Origin: Erysipelothrix anatis
GTDB taxonomy: Bacteria; Bacillota_I; Bacilli_A; Erysipelotrichales; Erysipelotrichaceae
DNA length: 64,000 nucleotides
Reading direction: 5' to 3'
Assembly: GCF_009828745.1 (NCBI RefSeq)
Contig: NZ_WTSX01000007.1
Coordinates: forward strand, 62,001 to 126,000
Part shown: positions 27,540 through 37,625 of the stretch, in pieces
How positions within the stretch are numbered: position 1 is the first letter of the stretch
Layout of the letters: every line of letters begins with the position of its first letter
The notes under the pieces: model-generated
Database searches by the model: none
Seen by the model: only the letters and a program-made list of their open reading frames with translations
Told to the model about the DNA's origin: nothing
Program-made: the position numbers and the translations under genes

Positions 27540-30500
27540 CTAAAAACGCTCCAGATATTCATCATATAGAGCTTTTTTTATCTCTTTTTGTTGACTGCCA
27601 ATTATATCTTCAAAGTAAACTCTATGTTCAAGATAATCGATACCTTCTAACGAGTCTCGAATAGATTTGACAAAAGCGACATCCTTCTCGATATATGGAA
27701 CTCTGCTACCTGAAAAGCTTTGAGACATAGGTAATATAGAAATTTGCTTAAAATGACTAAAGTCCTTATTAAGTGATAAATACCTTAGTACAAATAATTT
27801 TCTTCTTTCTGTAGTTGCAGTACTTAACAACTTAAACAATATCTTCATCAAATCAATTTGATTGTATTTATTATCTATATATGACTCAATCCACTTATTA
27901 CAACTTGGACTATCGATAAAAAACGCATCATATCTTCCTAAGGATAAATATATTCTATCTTTGCTCTCAAACTCACTAATTCTCTCGAAAATGAGATCTG
28001 CGAGTTCCATATAGTTATTCATGCTCCAAATTACAGTAAGTTTTGTAACCATATTAGGTATATTATTCTTTAGTGCTAAATCAATATACGTATCTAAAAA
28101 TTCTTTATCTTTTTCTAGAAGAAATGATAGAATATTATTATTGAAATCAAAACTGTTCTTATAAATCATGGCTGAAAGGTATATTTTTTGGAATTTCTTA
28201 TTGTCGCCTTCACTATTTATACCTTCAAAACAATTATGAAGTTCACTGTTATCGATTTGAAGTGGTCTTAAAAACTCAATAATTAAGTTTGGTTCTTCCT
28301 TGCTTAAACTCTCTAATCTACTTGTGTATTCTAGAATCACCTTTGTATTACCTTGACAAATATCAAATAGCTCATCAATAGAAATAACATATTTTATTGC
28401 ATCGGACTCATAGTCTAAAGTTTTTATTATCCTCTCTTGCCTTTTATTACTTTTACTGCTTAGAATCAAAATAGTTTTTAAAGTTTGACTATTAGTGAAT
28501 GATGGTTCATCAAATAACTCAAACGCTTTTTCAAATCCTAATTGATTTTCTATAGAATTTACAATGTAAGTAATAGTCCAACTATCTTTTACTGTTTGAA
28601 GAATTTTTTTATAGAAAGCTATTGATAAAATAGTATTCCGTAATCTAAACTCTTCAAGTAAAAATCTAACTCCTTCACTAAACGACCAATCAATATCAGC
28701 AGTGTTCCTTATTTGAATAAAATCAAACATCTGTGTCAATTCACCAAGACTGTTTTGATCAACCAGCTCTCTTATTTTTCCCTTTTTAAAAAATTCAAAT
28801 TCATCGTAATCTATTTCCTTAGTGGCAAAATAGCCGATAGTGTAAACTTTCTTGCCAGAAATAAACAAGCCAAAAGCAACCAATGCATCTACAATCCACA
28901 AGACGATTTGATAGACAGCGATTCCATTACTGAAGGTGCCACCATCGGTTAGTCCGTTCATTGCTAAACTATTAGCAATATTGAAGAGAACATTCTTACT
29001 TGAACGTCGTAATTCAGCTCGACTCCAGTCTTGCTTTGCATCACTTAACGGAATTGCACCAGTAGCAAGGAACATATCGCCACCTGCTGCTAGGAATTGA
29101 TCCGCAAACTCAGGACTCATACCAGACATATAGTCAGTGATAATTACCCCTTGGAAGCCCCATTCACCACGCGTTACATTTGTTATTAAGTTATAATTTG
29201 TGGTTGCATGGGTTGAACCAATTCTATTAAGCGACATCATGAGACCTTTCGCACCACCAGTTTCAATCGACATTTGGAAAGGTTTTAAGTAAATTTCACG
29301 AATTGCTTGTTCATTTGACCAAGTCGCAACCGAATTGTAAGCAGCTCTGTTTGTTTCTTGATCATTAAGTGCAAAGTGTTTTACATACACATAAACACCT
29401 TTGTCCTGGACTGCCTTAACCACATTCAAACTTACATTTCCTGACAAATATGGATCTTCGGAGTAATACTCGTAGTTTCTGCCAGAGAATGGTGTTCTAT
29501 GTATATTAACTGCCGGCGCATACCAACCACTCGTCTTCGTATTGATTGCATCTTCGCCGACTAATTTACCAAATTCAGCAGCTAAATCCGTGTTAAAGGT
29601 TGCCGCAACCATAGTACTGGTAGGGAAACCAAAACCACTTTCACCAGTGATAAAGTTTGAAATACCACTTGGACCATCGTATTCAAAAGTCTTAGGTTTG
29701 CCAACGCTATCAATAGCCGCAGTACCGTAACCTGATTTATTGAATAGACCATGTTGTTCACTTAGTTTCATTGCATTAAGAAGTTCATCCCATTTTGGGT
29801 CATCGAATGGAAGTCCTACCATATCTGAAAGAACTAAATTAGTTTTTTCATCATACTTATAGGAATCTTTATTTGGATAGCCCACTGAATCAATGGCCGG
29901 AGCACCTGATGCATCATACCCTTCAGCCGATAAGGCATCACGTAACGCTTCACTAATGGTTAGTGTGGCAACATTGCCTTCTAAATCAGTAACTTCTGAA
30001 ACACCGGAAATTGAAGAACTCGCATACTCAAGCTGCCCATTATCAAGAACTGACCAGTTACTACGAGAAAGATATAAGGCATCTTCAGCAATCACATCAT
30101 CAAATTGATTAGTAATTTCAGAATTTGTCACCGAAGTATTGAATAATACTTTTTCGGCAACATCAAACTGTGAGACCAGTGATGAATTACCATCATAATC
30201 CATTCCGTTTGCAGTAGAGAATCCTTTTGCACTAAGAACATTGTTGACAGCATCATGAGCATTTTTTGCTGCAGTGATATAATACGAACCAGAATCAAGT
30301 ACATAAGTTTTCTCACCAATGTAATCATATGAAGCTAAATCTTTTTGATCAAACTTAATTTCAATAACTTCTTTTTCATTAGGTTGTAACTCTTTCGTTT
30401 TAGCGTAACCAACTAACTGCACTGATGATTTTTCAATACCACCAATCGTATAAGGTGTCTGAGCGTAAAGTTGGATAACATCCTTACCCGCAACTGTTCC

Positions 30501-30809
30501 ACTATTTGTGACTTCTACACTCATGGTATAAGAGCCATTTTCTTCAACTAGTTTTTGTTCACCCCATGTAAATTCAGTATATGATATACCGTGTCCGAAT
30601 GGGTATTTCACTGTAGACTTGTAGTCATAGTCGCCTACACCATCTGTCCCGATTACTTGATTTTCATATCGGGTTTCATAATAACGGTAACCTACATAGA
30701 TACCTTCACCATAATTCACATATGATTGTCCTGTAAGTTCACCATTTGCATCAACATATCGATAATCGCCAAAGTTTTGCATCGCTGCTGAGGACTTATT
30801 GTCATACAC
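27540..30809 (-). pseudogene. GH3 beta-glucosidase, 3' part fused to an unrelated helical domain
   Basis: 1,089 codons, in frame with the 30825-31724 piece but separated from it by a TAA. Residues 1-190 are the rest of the GH3 alpha/beta and fibronectin-like domains (YPFGHGISYTEF); about 340-630 are the TIM barrel with nucleophile D559 (IITDYMSG). A membrane helix follows (IVLWIVDALVAFGLF). From about residue 652 (28856 downwards) the sequence becomes a 438-residue, Lys/Asn/Ile-rich all-helical region unlike any GH3, ending in FSGSRVPYIEKDV and LEHRVYFED. That ending resembles the C-termini of large STAND-type or other defence proteins. It probably arose by a deletion joining two genes; function is doubtful. 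Confidence 0.75.
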
Positions 30810-30824
30810 ATAGGTATCAATAAG

Positions 30825-31724
30825 TTATCCTGATGGATTGATTTCACCATTGATCACTTTTCCGATAGCATCGATACCGTTACTTCCAGTACCTGTGTAC
30901 CACAAGGCAGCATCGACACCATATTCATCTTGATCAACAAAGCCAAGTTCCATTGCACCTGCAGAATTAATAATGACAAGTGTTTTAGCGAAAGTTCCAG
31001 AATCCTTGATTGACCGTAAGAGATCTTTCTCTTCTTGTGATAAACTTAAGTAATTATCTTCAGCATTCCCTCCAAAACGTGACATTTCAGTAGGCAAATC
31101 GCCACCTTCACCACCTTTTCGAGAAAATACGACAATGGCTGCATCATTGTATGAAGCATAGGAATTAAATACTTCTGAAGCATACTCGCTTTGAGGCACC
31201 TCATCAATTTTCCAGTCTCCTTTTGCACTACCACCACCATGTGCTGCGCCTGAACCATGAGAATGAGTAGAATTAGCATAAAAATCGTATAGAGTTTCAT
31301 TAATTTCATACCCCGAAGCTATTAAGGATTCCTTAAGTGATTTCACTTCGCCAGAAACCGCTCCAGACCCACTTCCTGACACAATTTTCCCGGCTGAAGA
31401 TATACCAAACAAACTGATTTTTTTCGCATCAGTAAATGGCAAAGCACCATTGTTTTTCAAAAGAACGGTCCCTTCAGCAACAATTTGTTCAGTTAAATCT
31501 GCTTGAGCAGTTTTACGTTCTTCTTCCGATGCAAATTCGCTTGGGAACAAGTAATTAGAAGTATCACCCGTACTACCCTCTCCAATAACCCCAAAGTAAT
31601 CCGACAATGGTTTTTCCCAATATGCTGCCACACTGTTTAAAGCCACAGTCAAGACAATCCCAATGATCATCATTGTCGAAGTTAAACCTATAAATCCTTT
31701 TTTACCTCTCTTCTTTTTCTTCAT
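30825..31724 (-). pseudogene. GH3 beta-glucosidase, 5' part cut by a nonsense codon
   Basis: 299 codons starting MKKKKRGKKG with GGGAGGT upstream. There is an N-terminal membrane anchor (residues about 10-32), then the GH3 alpha/beta-sandwich domain (EGTVLLKNNGALPF, SRKGGEGGDLP). It ends at TAA in NPSG-stop-LIDTY, whereas the paralogue at 32743 reads NPSGKLVDTF. A single A-to-T change in a lysine codon explains the break, and the frame continues unchanged. Without readthrough the catalytic TIM barrel (nucleophile) is lost. It follows the lipoprotein gene by 30 bases. Confidence 0.85.
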
Positions 31725-31754
31725 GAGTACCTCCCAAGTGAAATTTATTACAAT

Positions 31755-32348
31755 TTATTCATCATCGGAACTTTTTGTTTCATTGTATGTAAAAGTCGAT
31801 GTTTCTTTATCAACCGTTACAACAACACTTGAATCATGTTTTTCACTATCCAAATAATACTCTGTTAGGAATAAGTCTAAGGGTTTATGAAACTCATCTT
31901 CCTTTACTTGTACTAAGTCTCCAGCCGAAGCTTTTCCACTACTGTTTAATAAATATCCTGTTTCACTAAGCGATGCCCAATTTTCATCAAATTCATTATC
32001 TTCAGGCGACTCTAAGGTAACAACAAAATCCTCAGATGTATACTTGCCAGTGAATTTATGAGTTAAATTAATTCCATTCGAATCCACTTTTCCTGAATCA
32101 TTTAATACTACAATTTGCTTAGTATATTCATATGTACCATCATCATTAAGTACAAGTGTATTGATTTGCGAAGCCCCCAATGCTGAAATAAATCCGTTAT
32201 GTGATGTTTGTCCTGCTAATTGTTCTGGGCTAATTTGATACGTATATGTCCCAGCAATTTCTGATCCTTTTGCACCACATCCAGATAAAATCAACACTGT
32301 GGCTAAAGCAATTACAATAAATCCTGTAAATCTATTTTTGTTTTTCAT
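31755..32348 (-). CDS. Lipoprotein of unknown function
   Basis: 197 residues. A type II signal peptide ends in the lipobox LSGCG, so it should be lipidated and held on the outer face of the membrane. The rest is acidic and looks like a beta-rich domain (GTYTYQIS, NDDGTYEYTKQI, KFTGKYTSEDF) similar to small lipocalin-like or DUF4923-like lipoproteins. It lies upstream of and is co-transcribed with the membrane GH3 gene, so a glycan-binding or enzyme-assisting role is plausible. Confidence 0.8.
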   Translation of the reverse strand: MKNKNRFTGFIVIALATVLILSGCGAKGSEIAGTYTYQISPEQLAGQTSHNGFISALGASQINTLVLNDDGTYEYTKQIVVLNDSGKVDSNGINLTHKFTGKYTSEDFVVTLESPEDNEFDENWASLSETGYLLNSSGKASAGDLVQVKEDEFHKPLDLFLTEYYLDSEKHDSSVVVTVDKETSTFTYNETKSSDDE

Positions 32349-32742
32349 ATTATTTCTCCTTTGACATTATTATACTACCCAAAAAGTAAACCCTTACAGA
32401 GATGCATACTCTGCCGAAATACATGCATAATTTGCTCATAATTTAATAAAAGTTTACTACCATCCTCAAATATGACTACCCGAATTATTCGAACACTTAC
32501 TAAATTGTCATGACTCCACATACATCAACAAGTTATTGATATAAGAAATATTTAGTTTCACACCAAGATTTCTTATCATCTGTTGAATCTGCCATATAAT
32601 AATCTACTCAACATACAAAAAAAGAAACATCCGTAACCTTTCGTTTTATATCGAAAATCAGGTGGTGGATTATTTCTTTTTATTTGTAATTCTATAAAAT
32701 TAATTTCTATCTTCGTACCATACTTCCTTCACTACTTTAATA
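32349..32742. other. Intergenic region upstream of the lipoprotein gene
   Basis: It holds the lipoprotein promoter region (TTGACA-like and TATACT-like hexamers near 32360-32380 read on the minus strand). At about 32617-32675 (minus strand) a long interrupted hairpin (TTTCG/CGAAA inner stem, GGATGTTTC outer arm) followed by TTTTTTT probably terminates the upstream GH3 gene. Confidence 0.45.
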
Positions 32743-35700
32743 CTATGAGGAGATTTTTTTTGATTTTCTATGACGTCTGTATGTAAACCAACCAAGGACT
32801 ACAATTGTCAAAGAGGCAGCTCCAGTTATGCTATAACGAACTAAATCAGTTGTTCTTACCCCAAGATTAAACTCTTGTTTGAACACGCTACCGCTCATTG
32901 CTCCATTCATAGCGTTCGAATTAGCTATTGTATACAAAATTCTATGCATAGCTTTTCTACCATAATGATATGTTGCTGGATCATTTTCATCGAATATATA
33001 ATCGGTTGGATCTTCTGCGTTTAGGAGTTTTGCATCCGCTCCTGCTTCAATCATTTGATATGTGTCCATAAATACACCAGTATTCGCATTATCGGTTATA
33101 ACAAACCCATTAAATCCCCATTCAGTCCTCAATAGGCCAGTAATCAGTGGATACGAGCCACCAGTCCATGTCGTACCTATTCGGTTAAAGGCAGTCATTA
33201 ACGCCATATTAGCTGGAACTTGCTTTGATTTATTAATAAATGTTTCTCCATCAGTGGTTGAAACATATTCTAAGGTAACATCGCCAACCTTCATGGTTGC
33301 CTCAAAAGGCTTTAGATAAATTTCTCGGATAGCTTGCTCATTACTCCAAGTCACTAAACCATTTTGTCCTTCCGAATCACCTCGATGATTCTCCTGGTCA
33401 TTGAGTGCAAAATGTTTGACAAACGTGTAGAGTCCCTTTTCAGAAGCCCCGTACACTGTTTGAGCTGCAAACACACCAGATAAATAACCATCTTCTGAAT
33501 AATACTCGCCGTTTCTACCCGAGAATGGAGTTCTGTGAATATTCATTGATGGTGAATACCAACCATTTGCGCCACCTTGTAATGCACCGTTTCCTATTGC
33601 TTTACCGTAGTCGTATGCAAGATCTTTATTCCATGTCTGAGCCAATGTTATCATCTTCGAGAACATAGTTCCTGTTCCGCCATACACAAGACCAGAAGCA
33701 GTATCTCCATCTACATTGTAAGACTTACCTACTGACTTTAGCGGGTCACTTCCGTACCCAGAATTTCCGATCAATTTTTTGTAATCGTCTGCTTTTAGTT
33801 GATTAAGTAATTGTTCCCATTTGGGATCATCAAAATTCAGACCACGCATGTCAATTAAATCAAGACCGTTTTTTTCACCATAAACTGGTTTATCAGAAAT
33901 TGAGCTTGCCTCAACTGGGTTTTTTGAATCTTTGCTCTTAATCGAATCAAGCAGGGCGTTAGAAGCGGTTTTTTTACGCGCAAACGAAGCAGGCAACCCA
34001 TCGATTTCACCATTTATCTCATTACCCCATGTACTAATTACATCAGAAATTTCACCATCAGGTTTAGGAAATGTACCTTCCCAGTCGCTTCTGCTTAAAT
34101 ACAACAAATCGCCATTTGCTTCATCGAACAAGTTTGAAATTGACATATTGGTCGCTGTATCCTTACTGTATTTCAACAAATCTTCTGTAGCATTTTTAGG
34201 CATATATTCTGAAACTAAATCTTCGCGGCCGTTGTATGTCATGCCATCCACACTGGTATATCCCTTGTTACTCAATATGTTATTTATTGCATCATGAGAA
34301 TCGTGAGCAGCTGTAATATAGTGCGTGCCAGGACTTAGTATATATGTTTTAGCTCCAGTGTAATCATATGACTTTAACTGTTCTTCACTAATCTCAATTG
34401 TAACAGTTTCTGTTTCTCCGGATTTTAGCAAACCTGTCTTAGCAAACCCTATAAGTTCAACTGATGCCTTTTCTACCTTATTTAATTTATCATAATCAGT
34501 ATATGGAGACTGAGCATAGATTTGAACTACTTCTTTACCTTCAACATCCCCGATATTTGTGACTTCAATGTTAATCGTTGCTATATCCTTGTTCCAATCT
34601 ATAGCGAAGTTCGACCACTCAAACTCAGTGTAGGAAAGTCCATATCCGAACGGATATCTGACTTCCTCATCATATTGAAATTCGCCAGGATTTCCTTGCG
34701 ATAAAACAACATCCTCATATCGGGTTTCATAGTAACGATAGCCGACATAAATTCCTTCCAAATAGCTAATATAATTGTAGTCTGACATTTGACCCGTTTC
34801 ATCATAATAGTAGTAACTACCAAAGTTCTGCGCTGCTGGTGAAGCTAGTGCATCATTCGCAAATGTATCTACCAACTTTCCTGACGGATTTACTTCACCA
34901 GTTAATACTTCACCTAACGTATCCAAATTTGGAGCAAGCACAATCGATTTCAAATTTTCAAACTCATCAGTCCATCCTAGTTCAATAGCAGAGTTCACAT
35001 TCAAAACAAGAATGAAATTTTCGTAATTATCATTAAGATAAGAAATAATTTCTTTTTCAATGCTATCCAATTCGAGATAGTGCTTTACCTTATCTTCCTG
35101 AATATCCGTATGATTATACATTGAGCGAGGCATATCTCTACCCTCACCAGCTACACGACTTAGAACATACACTGGAATCGTATTCTCTACTGAGGCTAGA
35201 ACTCCTGAATTTTCTAAAATCGATAGTGGTGCTTCGTTAATCTTGAAATCCTCGTCTCGACCATAATTAACTGAGCCAGATCCCAAACCATATCCTTTTC
35301 CATCTCCTTGTGCATAAAAATTCCATAACTCCTCATTGACTATTAATCCAGCTTCTTCCATAAAATCTTTTAAGTTGTTTGACTTCCCCCCTGACATTGC
35401 TGAAATAGCGCTCGGATTGAATCTAGTTTTTGCATTTGCACTAAAGAAACTAAAAGTCTCGTTTTTTGAAACTGGTAAATAATCATCATTATTTTGAAGC
35501 AGAACTGTACCTTCTGCCACCATGTTGTACTTTAAAGTGTTTTCAAAATCAGTTAATTCCTGTGCAGTGAAATCAGATTTATTGTATTGTAAATCGACAC
35601 CATCGGTCTTAGCTTTTTCATTATCAATTGTAATTGAATAATCTTTAGTCACATTAGTGACCATCTTATTATTTAGTAAGTTAGAAACAGTAGTATTTGT

Positions 35701-35811
35701 AACTACAATTACTATCACCATAGCAATAATGATGATTGTAGAAATAACTGTTTTAATAATTTTTTTTCTTTTACTCTGAACATTTTTTCTTTTACTTTGA
35801 ATTTTTTTCAT
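32743..35811 (-). CDS. Membrane-anchored GH3 beta-glucosidase with reversed domain order
   Basis: 1,022 residues. There is a basic N-terminus with a repeated QSKRK, a membrane helix (about 20-45), the alpha/beta-sandwich domain first (EGTVLLQNNDDYLPV, about 95-330), a fibronectin-III-like domain (YPFGYGLSYTEF), then the TIM barrel with nucleophile D907 (VITDNANTG), and a C-terminal helix with the basic tail YRRHRKSKK. Canonical GH3 enzymes have the barrel first. The reversed order is known in Ruminococcus albus and Butyrivibrio glucosidases. Both ends should be in the membrane with the enzyme outside, acting on beta-glucosides or wall glycans. Intact paralogue of the broken gene at 27540-31724. 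Confidence 0.9.
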   Translation of the reverse strand: MKKIQSKRKNVQSKRKKIIKTVISTIIIIAMVIVIVVTNTTVSNLLNNKMVTNVTKDYSITIDNEKAKTDGVDLQYNKSDFTAQELTDFENTLKYNMVAEGTVLLQNNDDYLPVSKNETFSFFSANAKTRFNPSAISAMSGGKSNNLKDFMEEAGLIVNEELWNFYAQGDGKGYGLGSGSVNYGRDEDFKINEAPLSILENSGVLASVENTIPVYVLSRVAGEGRDMPRSMYNHTDIQEDKVKHYLELDSIEKEIISYLNDNYENFILVLNVNSAIELGWTDEFENLKSIVLAPNLDTLGEVLTGEVNPSGKLVDTFANDALASPAAQNFGSYYYYDETGQMSDYNYISYLEGIYVGYRYYETRYEDVVLSQGNPGEFQYDEEVRYPFGYGLSYTEFEWSNFAIDWNKDIATINIEVTNIGDVEGKEVVQIYAQSPYTDYDKLNKVEKASVELIGFAKTGLLKSGETETVTIEISEEQLKSYDYTGAKTYILSPGTHYITAAHDSHDAINNILSNKGYTSVDGMTYNGREDLVSEYMPKNATEDLLKYSKDTATNMSISNLFDEANGDLLYLSRSDWEGTFPKPDGEISDVISTWGNEINGEIDGLPASFARKKTASNALLDSIKSKDSKNPVEASSISDKPVYGEKNGLDLIDMRGLNFDDPKWEQLLNQLKADDYKKLIGNSGYGSDPLKSVGKSYNVDGDTASGLVYGGTGTMFSKMITLAQTWNKDLAYDYGKAIGNGALQGGANGWYSPSMNIHRTPFSGRNGEYYSEDGYLSGVFAAQTVYGASEKGLYTFVKHFALNDQENHRGDSEGQNGLVTWSNEQAIREIYLKPFEATMKVGDVTLEYVSTTDGETFINKSKQVPANMALMTAFNRIGTTWTGGSYPLITGLLRTEWGFNGFVITDNANTGVFMDTYQMIEAGADAKLLNAEDPTDYIFDENDPATYHYGRKAMHRILYTIANSNAMNGAMSGSVFKQEFNLGVRTTDLVRYSITGAASLTIVVLGWFTYRRHRKSKKISS

Positions 35812-36119
35812 TTTTTCTCCTTTACCGCCGTGAGACGGTCACAAAAATTTCATTAATTAGTTCCTAATAAGTACTTTTAAAACTGATACCACGAAAGGCT
35901 AGCATACTAAGGTCACCATTAAAAGACTAGGGAAAAGTATCTTGAAAATTGTTAGAAGTACCACCACTGCCTCAGAAACAAATTATACTTGATTGTTTTT
36001 CCGGGAGAAGTTATTAGTAATATTAACTACGCCACTTAATTCTCAAGTGAAAACTTATACATTCTAGATTTTATTTTTATGCAATACTTCTAGAACATAT
36101 GGTGGGTTCAATTAGATTT
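35812..36119. other. Intergenic region between GH3 and GT2 genes
   Basis: No gene seen. On the minus strand CCGT-CTC-ACGG forms a small hairpin just upstream of the GGAG ribosome site of the GH3 gene. No convincing terminator for the GT2 gene was found. Confidence 0.4.
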
Positions 36120-37130
36120 CTAGTTTAAACCGTAAACTATTTGAATTGCTTTATAAACACCAATCGTTAACTTACGATTTAACCATAGATCAGGACTTAA
36201 CACCGCCCCTATAAGACCCCGTTTTAGGTCTTTATATAAGGGAGTGTTACTCTCTTTAATGTAGTTCCACAACCAAGTTTTCTTTTCTAGGTTTTCTTCC
36301 GTGTTGCTACGAATCATCATAACCGATGATACACCAGTTATGATTTCTAAATAGTGAAACAGATATTTTCGAAGGTTTATCTCCTCTGTTTCAATGCGTT
36401 TATACTCATCGATTAAAACTTTATTGACAAAGAGTTGTTGATCAATTTGGCGAATCATATTTTTTTCATTTACAGACTGTTCTTGGCGACCAATGTGATA
36501 TCGATATAAGTCAACATCCATATAATACATGGTCTTTACCGCCTGTAAAGGTACAAATGCATAAATATTATCAACATAGAATGAATGCTTCGGAAGTTCT
36601 AAATTTAATTCCTTTAACATTTGCGTTCGGTAAACAATCGAATGCATCAATAGATACTTACCCATTGGGAGTTTAAATTCACCCCAGCCAAAGTACTGAT
36701 TGAGTGGTAAGGATTTCGTATACCGCATAACTTTTTTGCTTTTTCGGCCTTCTTTTTCATAAACATAATTAGCAATAATCATATCAACAGCTTCTGTTTT
36801 AGAAAAATGTTCAATTTGCTTTAGCAAAGCTTTCAACGCAATCTGATCAAGCCAATCATCACTATCGACGATCTTAACATAACGTCCACTTACCAATTCA
36901 AGACCCGCATTAATAGCACCACCATGACCAGCGTTTGCTTGTTGGTGAACCTTAACAATAGTTGGATATCTGGCTCGATACTGTTCCGCGATAGCTTGTG
37001 TATTGTCAGTTGATCCATCATTAACAATAATTATTTCAATCGAATTATCATCAATTAATAATGAATCAATACACCGTTCCAAAAAAGCTTCGGAATTGTA
37101 GCTAGGAACAATAATGCTTAAGTTTTTCAT
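36120..37130 (-). CDS. Family 2 glycosyltransferase
   Basis: 336 residues. A GT-A domain starts SIIVPSYNSE, with IIIVNDGSTDNT (nucleotide binding) and VDSDDW (the DxD metal site). The C-terminal part (about 230-336) is basic and helical and resembles GTs that work on lipid carriers or wall polymers. It is the third gene after GH3 and GtrA, two bases from gtrA. A paralogue of equal length lies at 44045 (shared RIDQQL-type and GRxxQSVNEK motifs). The transferred sugar is unknown. Confidence 0.9.
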   Translation of the reverse strand: MKNLSIIVPSYNSEAFLERCIDSLLIDDNSIEIIIVNDGSTDNTQAIAEQYRARYPTIVKVHQQANAGHGGAINAGLELVSGRYVKIVDSDDWLDQIALKALLKQIEHFSKTEAVDMIIANYVYEKEGRKSKKVMRYTKSLPLNQYFGWGEFKLPMGKYLLMHSIVYRTQMLKELNLELPKHSFYVDNIYAFVPLQAVKTMYYMDVDLYRYHIGRQEQSVNEKNMIRQIDQQLFVNKVLIDEYKRIETEEINLRKYLFHYLEIITGVSSVMMIRSNTEENLEKKTWLWNYIKESNTPLYKDLKRGLIGAVLSPDLWLNRKLTIGVYKAIQIVYGLN

Positions 37131-37132
37131 TT

Positions 37133-37624
37133 TTAATCATCTCGTTTCATTATCTTAAACTTCATCATTGGATAATTAATCACTACCTGAACAACAATAT
37201 TAACAATATTAGCGATAACCGTTGCGAAACCACCCACATATGGTGTTAAGAATTGGATAATATATGGAGGAAGCCATATCGAGATGATTCCTGCAACAGT
37301 AACGGTCAGTATGTACCAGTGAATTACTTTTTTAACACTCACATTCGAATCAAAGACATACTTCCTTTGAACGATGAAATTAACGATTTGTGCGATTACA
37401 TAAGCAAGCAAGAAACTTAAGAATCCACCAAGACCACCATTTTCAGGTGCGTAGTCAAAGATAAACCAATGAAAGGGAATACTACTAAACGACTTAAATA
37501 AAACCGACATGCATATTGCCAAAACAACAAAGTTGGTAATCGTTGCTACATTACTCAATAAGTTAAACATAATAAATTCATACATATCAGGATACTTCAC
37601 TTTAAAATTTCTTATCGCATCCAT
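37133..37624 (-). CDS. GtrA-like membrane protein
   Basis: 163 residues, four membrane helices, with the GtrA pattern FLSFLLAYVIAQIVNFIVQRKYVFDS. GtrA-like proteins are proposed to flip undecaprenyl-phosphate-linked sugars or assist GT2 enzymes. It lies one base after the GH3 gene and two bases before the GT2 gene, so the three form one unit. Confidence 0.88.
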   Translation of the reverse strand: MDAIRNFKVKYPDMYEFIMFNLLSNVATITNFVVLAICMSVLFKSFSSIPFHWFIFDYAPENGGLGGFLSFLLAYVIAQIVNFIVQRKYVFDSNVSVKKVIHWYILTVTVAGIISIWLPPYIIQFLTPYVGGFATVIANIVNIVVQVVINYPMMKFKIMKRDD

Positions 37625-37625
37625 A

